DNA of 10,218 nt from Phocaeicola_A sp963643925 (lineage in GTDB: Bacteria; Bacteroidota; Bacteroidia; Bacteroidales; Bacteroidaceae). The position numbers were made by a program, and so were the translations under genes. The stretch spans positions 1-10,218 of the forward strand of contig CAVINS010000083.1 in assembly GCA_963643925.1 (NCBI GenBank). The letters run 5' to 3'. The notes beneath the pieces are model-generated. The model was not told where the DNA came from. It saw only the letters and a list, made by a program, of their open reading frames with translations, and ran no database searches. This document shows positions 5,905 to 10,218 of this stretch, piece after piece (position 1 is the first letter of the stretch; each line of letters starts with the position of its first letter).

Positions 5905-7395
5905 ATGCAGATTACACTATCAGCTCCACGAGCTATTCGTGCCCAGGTGGCACTGCCTGCTTCGAAGAGTATCAGCAACCGGGCACTCGTCCTGAACGCC
6001 CTCAGCGGGAACGACGAGCTGCCGCTGAACCTCTCTGACTGCGACGACACGCGTGTGATGGTGGAGGCCATATTCTCGATTCACGACACAATCGACATCA
6101 AGGCCGCCGGAACGGCCATGCGATTCCTCACCGCCTACCGCTCCATCACACCCGGCAGGGTGACCATCACCGGCACACAACGCATGCGCCAACGGCCCAT
6201 TCGCATTCTGGTGGATGCGCTGAGAAGTCTTGGAGCCGACATTCAATATACTGAAAAAGAGGGCTTTCCGCCCCTTCGCATAACGGGCCGAGAGCTCACC
6301 GGTAGCGAGATTACCCTGCAGGGCGACGTCAGCTCGCAGTACATTTCCGCTCTGCTGATGATTGCCCCCACACTGCCCGACGGACTGACGCTGAGGTTGC
6401 AAGGGGAAGTTGTCTCACGCCCCTACATCAACCTCACGCTGCAGCTGATGCACGACTTTGGGGCCGAGGCCCGCTGGTCGGACCCTCACACCATCGAAGT
6501 GCCGCACGGACAGTACCGTCCCACGCCTTACTTCGTGGAGAGCGACTGGAGCGCCGCTTCCTATTGGTACGAGATTGTGGCGCTTGCGCCCCAGGCTGAG
6601 GTGCGGCTCAAAGGCCTCTTCGCAAAGAGTTACCAAGGCGATTCCGCCGTGGCTCGGCTCTTCGAACGTCTCGGGGTGCAGACGGCCTTCACCGATGATG
6701 GAGTGACGCTGACGAAACGTAATTCCGGCTCGGAAATTTCCAACGCGCGGAATTCCTCTACCGAGGAAGGGGGAAAGTTCCGGACAGATGGAACGGAATA
6801 CAATATTAATAAAGAAAGAAATCACTATGATGGAGATGGAAAAGTTTCAGCTGCTCGAGTGGAAGCGTCCGGCGGGAACGGAGCAACTTCTTCCCCTGAG
6901 CCTACGTCTTCCAACGGAGGTGCGTCGGCTTCCCGTTTCGACTACGACTTCGTGAACGAACCGGATTTGGCGCAGACGTTCGTAGTGACTTGTGCTCTGA
7001 TGGGAGTGCCGTTCCGCTTTACCGGACTGCAGAGCCTCAAGATAAAGGAGACCGACCGCATCGCAGCTCTCCGTCGGGAACTTCTGAAACTCGGATACGT
7101 GGTGCGTGAGGCCGACGACTCCGTGCTCTACTGGGACGGCGAACGCTGCCGGGCAGCGGACAAACCCGCCATCGACACTTATGAGGATCACCGCATGGCC
7201 ATGGCTTTTGCTCCGGCTTGTCTTGTGCTCCCCGAGTTACGCGTCAACAATCCCGAGGTCGTCTCCAAGTCTTACCCCGCTTACTGGAATCATCTGGCGA
7301 AAGCAGGAATCTCCGTCCGCGAGGCGGAAAACAATCCCGATGGCCGTTCCGGGCTCCAGAGCGATTTGGACAGAAAGGGCGGTCGGTACGAATGA
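5905..7395 (+). CDS. aroA: 3-phosphoshikimate 1-carboxyvinyltransferase (EPSP synthase)
   Basis: AroA joins shikimate-3-phosphate and phosphoenolpyruvate to form EPSP, the sixth step of the shikimate pathway to aromatic amino acids; it is cytoplasmic. Recognisable motifs are LPASKSISNRALVL at 18-31 (K21 and S22 at the active site), AAGTAMRFLTAY at 67-78, the RPIR segment at 97-100, DWSAASYW at 214-221, KETDRIAALR at 381-390 and DTYEDHRMAMAFA at 424-436. All are in order, so the enzyme is probably active. The product has 496 residues against about 410-430 usually. The excess is an in-frame low-complexity insert at about 271-343 and a short polar tail after about 470. The ATG at 5905 puts the substrate-binding lysine at the normal distance from the N-terminus. 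It heads a plus-strand gene run; the next gene starts 17 bp downstream. Confidence 0.95.
   Translation: MQITLSAPRAIRAQVALPASKSISNRALVLNALSGNDELPLNLSDCDDTRVMVEAIFSIHDTIDIKAAGTAMRFLTAYRSITPGRVTITGTQRMRQRPIRILVDALRSLGADIQYTEKEGFPPLRITGRELTGSEITLQGDVSSQYISALLMIAPTLPDGLTLRLQGEVVSRPYINLTLQLMHDFGAEARWSDPHTIEVPHGQYRPTPYFVESDWSAASYWYEIVALAPQAEVRLKGLFAKSYQGDSAVARLFERLGVQTAFTDDGVTLTKRNSGSEISNARNSSTEEGGKFRTDGTEYNINKERNHYDGDGKVSAARVEASGGNGATSSPEPTSSNGGASASRFDYDFVNEPDLAQTFVVTCALMGVPFRFTGLQSLKIKETDRIAALRRELLKLGYVVREADDSVLYWDGERCRAADKPAIDTYEDHRMAMAFAPACLVLPELRVNNPEVVSKSYPAYWNHLAKAGISVREAENNPDGRSGLQSDLDRKGGRYE
6715..6933 (+). other. In-frame low-complexity insert in aroA
   Basis: These bases encode residues about 271-343, a polar stretch rich in S, N, G, E and T lying between two conserved parts (GVTLT and SRFDYDFVNEPDLAQ) that are only a few residues apart in most relatives as I recall them. 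The DNA contains small palindromes such as GGAAATTTCC at 6732-6741 and GGAATTCC at 6749-6756, plus the related GGAAAGTTCC at 6772-6781. That suggests part of it came from a palindromic element that landed in frame. Insert borders are estimates. Confidence 0.7.
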
Positions 7396-7412
7396 AACAC
7401 ATGTGAGAGCCT

Positions 7413-7847
7413 ATGTGGATACTGATTGTTAGTTTGGTGGTGCTGGCGCTGGTGGCGATGCTCACCGGAGTGCTGAAGAACCGGGCGGACCGTAGGAAAG
7501 AGGCGAGGGGTGAGACCGTGGAGAGCTCGCTGCCTGTCAACCCGGCGGACATGGAATGCTGCGGACAACACGAGGTTTGCGAGAAGGAGAGCCTCTTGGC
7601 CGCCGTCAGCAAACAGATAGAATATTACGACGACGAGGAGCTCGACGCTTACCGTGGGGCGCCCTCAGACAGTTATACGGAAGAACAGATAGAGCAGTTT
7701 CGCGACGTGCTCTACACGATGCGCGACACCGAAGTGGCGGGATGGGTACGCAGCCTGCAACTGCGTGGCGTGGCTCTGCCCGACGCCCTCAAGGACGAGG
7801 TAATCCTCATCGTGGGTGAGCGCCGCTCCGCCGGAATCAGGACTTGA
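7413..7847 (+). CDS. Membrane-anchored conserved protein of unknown function with a CCxxHxxC motif
   Basis: The product has 144 residues. An N-terminal hydrophobic segment at 2-21 followed by basic KNRADRRK suggests a single membrane anchor with the rest in the cytoplasm. Residues 49-56 read CCGQHEVC, a compact cluster of three cysteines and a histidine that could bind a metal; this is inference. The remainder is an acidic, probably helical domain (YYDDEELDAY at 71-80, SYTEEQIEQFRDVLYTM at 87-103, EVAGWVRSLQLRGV at 107-120). I recall similar Bacteroidales proteins, sometimes annotated as phospholipase without clear reason, and see no phospholipase motif here. The start at 7413 lies 17 bp after aroA, and an ABC-3 metal permease lies 138 bp downstream, so a link to metal transport is possible but unproven. 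Confidence 0.85.
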   Translation: MWILIVSLVVLALVAMLTGVLKNRADRRKEARGETVESSLPVNPADMECCGQHEVCEKESLLAAVSKQIEYYDDEELDAYRGAPSDSYTEEQIEQFRDVLYTMRDTEVAGWVRSLQLRGVALPDALKDEVILIVGERRSAGIRT

Positions 7848-7985
7848 GACGAGAGCCTTCGGACGAATACTCGGGTTGGTTTGGACTCGGACGAATCCTC
7901 CGGACAAATTCAGCCGGTTGCGGATTCGGTACAAAGCCTCTGGTTTGAAAAAACGAATAAAACGAACAAAAACGGATAAAAGACA
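7848..7985 (+). other. Short intergenic region before the permease gene
   Basis: No gene is seen. TCGGACGAAT occurs at 7859-7868 and 7887-7896, with a weaker relative CCGGACAAAT at 7900-7909, a minor local repeat. The last 40 bases are very A-rich, which suits Bacteroidota translation starts and supports the GTG start of the next gene. No TTTG/TAnnTTTG promoter pair was found. Confidence 0.5.
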
Positions 7986-8834
7986 GTGGACATACTACAG
8001 TATACATTTTTTCAGAACGCTCTGGTGGGGAGCCTGCTGGCGAGCATCGTCTGCGGGCTGATAGGAACCTACATCGTCACGCACCGACTGGTGTTCATCA
8101 GCGGGGGCATTACGCACGCCTCGTTCGGCGGCATCGGACTGGGAGTCTTCCTTGGACTGCCGCCCATCTTCACCGCCGCCATCTTCGCCGTGCTCTCCGC
8201 CTTCGGAGTGGAGTGGCTCAGCCACCGGCGCGACATGCGCGAGGATTCTGCCATTGCCGTCTTCTGGACCTTCGGAATGGCTGTGGGCATCATTTTCAGT
8301 TTCCTCACGCCGGGCTTCATCCCCGACCTCTCGTCGTACCTCTTCGGCAACATCCTCACCATCACGGTATCGGACCTCTGGGCCCTCGCTGTGCTGACGG
8401 CCGTGGTGCTGGCCTTCTTCGCCCTCTTCATGAACCCCATCATCTTCGTCTCCTTCGACCGCGAGTTTGCCCGCTCCCAGCGGTTGCCCGTGCACGCACT
8501 GGAGTATGCGCTGATGATGTTCATCGCCCTTACCATCGTGGCTTGCCTGCGCATGGTGGGCATTGTGCTCGTCATCTCGCTGCTCACCATTCCCCAGATG
8601 ACTGCCAACCTCTTCACTTGCCGCTATCGGCGCATCATCCTCCTCTCCGTCGGCATCGGCTACGTCAGTTGCCTGGGCGGACTGTGGGTTTCTTACGCCT
8701 GCAATGTGCCTTCGGGCGCCTCCATCATATTCTTCTCCATCCTCATCTACGCCCTCTGCAAGGCGGGCAAGGTGGGCTGGAAACACCTCGTTCATTCACA
8801 CAAAAACACTATACATTATGGAAATAAAGATTGA
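7986..8834 (+). CDS. ABC-3 family metal transporter permease (ZnuB/MntB/TroC type)
   Basis: This is the membrane channel subunit of an ABC importer for zinc, manganese or iron; the sequence does not reveal which metal. The 282-residue length fits the family. The protein is hydrophobic throughout with about seven to eight membrane segments, and carries the family hallmark SGGITHASFGGIGLG at 39-53. Another typical region is LRMVGIVLVISLLTIPQMTA at 188-207. The start is GTG at 7986 behind an A-rich stretch, giving VDILQYTFFQNALVGSLL, the usual N-terminus; no ATG fits as well. The ATPase and substrate-binding subunits are not in this window and must be encoded elsewhere. Its end overlaps tsaE by 17 bp, which suggests coupled translation. 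Confidence 0.9.
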   Translation: MDILQYTFFQNALVGSLLASIVCGLIGTYIVTHRLVFISGGITHASFGGIGLGVFLGLPPIFTAAIFAVLSAFGVEWLSHRRDMREDSAIAVFWTFGMAVGIIFSFLTPGFIPDLSSYLFGNILTITVSDLWALAVLTAVVLAFFALFMNPIIFVSFDREFARSQRLPVHALEYALMMFIALTIVACLRMVGIVLVISLLTIPQMTANLFTCRYRRIILLSVGIGYVSCLGGLWVSYACNVPSGASIIFFSILIYALCKAGKVGWKHLVHSHKNTIHYGNKD

Positions 8835-9231
8835 TTCTCTCGCCACCATCGACGAGGCCGCCCGCAGCTTTGTCGGCGCCATGGGCGACAACACCGTCTT
8901 CGCCTTCTACGGCAGCATGGGAGCCGGCAAGACCACCTTCATCAAGGCCCTCTGCGAGGCGCTGGGCGTGACGGACGACGTCATTACCTCGCCCACCTTC
9001 GCCATTGTCAACGAGTATCGTTCCGAGAGCAGCGAGCTCATCTACCACTTCGACTTCTACCGCATCAAGCGCCTGGAGGAGGTCTACGACATGGGCTACG
9101 AGGATTATTTCTACAGCGGAGCCCTCTGCTTCATCGAGTGGCCCGAGCTGGTGGAGGAGCTGCTGCCGCAGGACACCGTCCGCGTCACCATCGAGGAACA
9201 ACCCGACGGCTCGCGTCTACTGAAAATGTAA
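8818..9231 (+). CDS. tsaE: tRNA N6-threonylcarbamoyladenosine synthesis ATPase TsaE
   Basis: TsaE is the small P-loop ATPase that works with TsaB and TsaD to make t6A37 on tRNAs reading ANN codons; it is cytoplasmic. The 137-residue product has the Walker A GSMGAGKTT at 32-40, the switch-like SPTFAIVNEY at 58-67, HFDFYRI at 77-83, and GYEDYF at 93-98 with FIEWPE at 105-110. All are family hallmarks and length is normal. I chose the ATG at 8818, which gives MEIKIDSLATIDEAARSF and lies inside the end of the permease gene (17-bp overlap). A longer frame begins upstream within the permease but would only add out-of-frame permease sequence. Confidence 0.95.
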   Translation: MEIKIDSLATIDEAARSFVGAMGDNTVFAFYGSMGAGKTTFIKALCEALGVTDDVITSPTFAIVNEYRSESSELIYHFDFYRIKRLEEVYDMGYEDYFYSGALCFIEWPELVEELLPQDTVRVTIEEQPDGSRLLKM

Positions 9232-9250
9232 AGGAATGAATCCCTTCTCG

Positions 9251-9291
9251 GGCCTTCGGCCTTGTAACTTCGAAAAAATCGCTCCGAAGTT
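9251..9291. other. Paired hairpins between tsaE and the Imm17-like gene
   Basis: GGCC-TTC-GGCC at 9251-9261 forms a tiny GC hairpin, and AACTTCG at 9266-9272 pairs with CGAAGTT at 9285-9291 around a 12-base loop. Outer CTCG at 9247-9250 could pair with CGAG at 9298-9301. No T-tract follows, so this is not a clear terminator; it may be an RNA-stabilising or dispersed repeat structure. The 159 bp between the genes hold no other feature I can support. Confidence 0.45.
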
Positions 9292-9390
9292 CGTGGTCGA
9301 GCGGGTTTTCGGGATAAGCGCGGAGGTCGTCAGAATGCGTGTCGGTGGGGAACGGAAGTTTTGGAAAACAAAGAAAACGAAAGATTATCA

Positions 9391-9609
9391 ATGAAAGCAC
9401 ATTATTTTGTACAGGCGCTGTTCGCCCTGGCGGGGATTGTCGCACTGCTGGCGAGCGTGTTCAACTGGAAGTGGTTCTTCACCGCCCGGAACGCCCAACT
9501 CATTGTCCGCAACGTGGGTCCCGGCCGAGCCCGCCTCTTCTACGGTCTGCTCGGTCTCATCATGATAGCCATGGCCGTGTTCTTCTACTTCGAGACCATG
9601 CGGCAGTGA
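9391..9609 (+). CDS. Imm17-like small membrane protein
   Basis: The 72-residue product has two hydrophobic segments, at about 6-24 and 49-67, separated by a basic loop with NWKWFFTARNAQLIVRNVG (25-43) and GRARLFYGLLG (45-55). This layout matches my recollection of the Imm17 family, predicted by genome context to be immunity proteins of polymorphic toxin systems; the biochemical role is not established. A longer frame can start at TTG 9361, but the ATG at 9391 has an A-rich leader and begins directly with the membrane segment, so I prefer it. No toxin gene is next to it: the gene follows tsaE by 159 bp and is followed by a gene-free stretch. It may therefore be a housekeeping or orphan family member. 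Confidence 0.75.
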   Translation: MKAHYFVQALFALAGIVALLASVFNWKWFFTARNAQLIVRNVGPGRARLFYGLLGLIMIAMAVFFYFETMRQ

Positions 9610-9902
9610 ACTGGAGCGGGTCGCGGAGAAACATCTGTTTTTTTGGGGGATTGTCCGATAACACCAAATGGCAATTCTGGATTCTTTCAATCTGAAAGTT
9701 CAACTGATGTTTCATTCCTTTTCTACCGTAGAATAGACCACACGGGGGGCTTTCAAAACTCTCTTTTAAGCATGGATGTTATAAATTGAAAGTTGAAAAG
9801 TTTGTCTCTCCACTGCTCCAGCAGCGACAGACATTCGGTTCGTTCCATCATGTTTGTCCTACATTTGAAATCCCTTGCAGATATACTGATGAATCGCAGG
9901 AT

Positions 9903-9965
9903 ATTTGCAGTGCGTTGCAAATTTCTTCGCTTGCGTGGCGAAAAATGCAGTGCACTGCAAATTTC
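9903..9965. repeat. Two tandem palindromic units with 40-bp period
   Basis: Unit one, TGCAGTGCGTTGCAAATTTC at 9906-9925, recurs as TGCAGTGCACTGCAAATTTC at 9946-9965, differing at two of 20 bases with an exact 40-bp offset. Unit one contains inverted arms ATTTGCA (9903-9909) and TGCAAAT (9916-9922); unit two contains the 14-bp perfect palindrome TGCAGTGCACTGCA (9946-9959). Between them TTCGC (9926-9930) and GCGAA (9938-9942) form a further small stem. The pattern resembles intergenic REP-like elements. Confidence 0.8.
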
Positions 9966-10012
9966 CGTGCTGCCCAGGGAAAATCCTTTTATGCTAAGTG
10001 GGAGAAGTGTGT

Positions 10013-10052
10013 CATTCCCCAAAAATGTCATTAGTGACACTTTTTTGGAATG
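10013..10052. repeat. Large imperfect hairpin (18-base arms)
   Basis: Arms at 10013-10030 and 10035-10052 pair at 15 of 18 positions around a TTAG loop. The inner stem TGTCA/TGACA is perfect, followed by A/T-rich and then CATTCC/GGAATG pairs. The A run on one side and T run on the other make it look like a bidirectional terminator, which fits its place between the plus-strand genes ending at 9609 and the minus-strand gene ending at 10139. It could also be part of a mobile repeat. Confidence 0.65.
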
Positions 10053-10138
10053 CAAAGTTAGCGGATTATTCTTGGGCTGTCAAGAGGCCATTCCCGAAAA
10101 GTCTTATTTGTGATGGGAAATTGGATTGCCGCCCCGCT

Positions 10139-10218
10139 TCACTCTGCGACCTTCCAATCCTCGATGGTGCCGGTCTCGGACGAGAAGCTGCAGCCTATCT
10201 TGTACAGTGTGCGCTTGT
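10139..10218 (-). CDS. 3' end of an unidentified minus-strand gene (partial)
   Basis: Read on the minus strand from the window edge, a frame encodes KRTLYKIGCSFSSETGTIED followed by WKVAE and a TGA at 10141-10139. The composition is protein-like and base use is GC-rich like the genes at left, in contrast to the AT-rich spacer before it. Only about 25 residues are visible, so the product cannot be named. A plus-strand frame (ATG at 10113) is also open to the window edge but looks like a shadow of this one. The large hairpin at 10013-10052 would lie downstream as a possible terminator. Confidence 0.5.
   Translation of the reverse strand, partial: KRTLYKIGCSFSSETGTIEDWKVAE

Larger units (their letters stand above)
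9610..10138. other. Gene-free region with palindromic repeats
   Basis: No convincing coding sequence occurs in these 529 bases; open frames are short, overlap one another on both strands and match nothing I know. The stretch is more AT-rich than the genes to its left. It contains a small hairpin CTTTCA-ATC-TGAAAG at 9684-9698, the direct repeat TGAAAGTT at 9693-9700 and 9787-9794, the tandem palindromes at 9903-9965 and the large hairpin at 10013-10052. A T-run at about 9638-9645 soon after the Imm17-like gene may mark transcript end, but without a good stem. Confidence 0.6.

Noticed and set aside
7995..8795. A 266-codon minus-strand open frame opposite the permease
   Set aside because: The His/Glu/Asp/Gly-rich product is the usual shadow of a hydrophobic, GC-rich membrane protein gene, and the plus-strand product is a clear ABC-3 permease.
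9185..9445. Minus-strand frame of 86 codons between tsaE and the Imm17-like gene
   Set aside because: It overlaps both real genes on the opposite strand and has no recognisable features.
9753..10113. Three open frames of 82-106 codons on both strands in the right-hand spacer
   Set aside because: They overlap each other, cross the palindromic repeats, have no family resemblance and show no coding-like composition.

Overview
The window looks like chromosomal DNA of a member of the Bacteroidota, most likely the order Bacteroidales and perhaps Prevotellaceae. The signs are the gene order rsfS-ftsH-cdsA, promoters of the TTTG / TAnnTTTG type instead of TTGACA / TATAAT, A-rich translation starts, and proteins of Bacteroidales type. 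The family assignment is an inference from recalled protein families; no search was run.

Left half, minus strand (5282 down to 379): a tight operon runs rsfS (ribosome silencing factor), ftsH (membrane AAA+ zinc protease), cdsA (CDP-diacylglycerol synthase), with 11 and 21 bp gaps. A TATCTTTG -7 box lies about 50 bp upstream of rsfS. The ftsH gene is abnormal in two ways. About 30 residues are missing in frame directly after the Walker B motif, and the protease is followed by a highly acidic, repetitive, presumably disordered tail of about 615 residues, so the protein has 1223 residues instead of the usual 600-700. The 378 bp downstream of cdsA hold no gene but a cluster of ACGTACG-cored repeats ending in an 18-bp perfect palindrome.

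Centre (5527-5904): a tRNA-Pro(GGG) gene on the minus strand has a textbook Bacteroidota promoter and a hairpin-plus-T-tract terminator. Divergently, a weaker -7 box precedes aroA.

Right half, plus strand (5905-9609): aroA (EPSP synthase, with an in-frame low-complexity insert of about 70 residues), a small membrane-anchored protein with a CCxxHxxC motif, an ABC-3 family metal transporter permease (GTG start), tsaE (tRNA t6A synthesis ATPase, overlapping the permease by 17 bp) and a 72-residue Imm17-like membrane protein. They are co-directional and mostly close together, so at least part is probably one transcript. From 9610 to 10138 there is no gene, but there are two tandem palindromes with a 40-bp period and an 18-bp-arm imperfect hairpin. 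The last 80 bases appear to carry the 3' end of a minus-strand gene that runs out of the window.

Most of the window is ordinary housekeeping DNA. No defence system, CRISPR array, transposase or phage gene was seen. The notable items are the FtsH gap and tail, the aroA insert, and the intergenic palindromic repeats.
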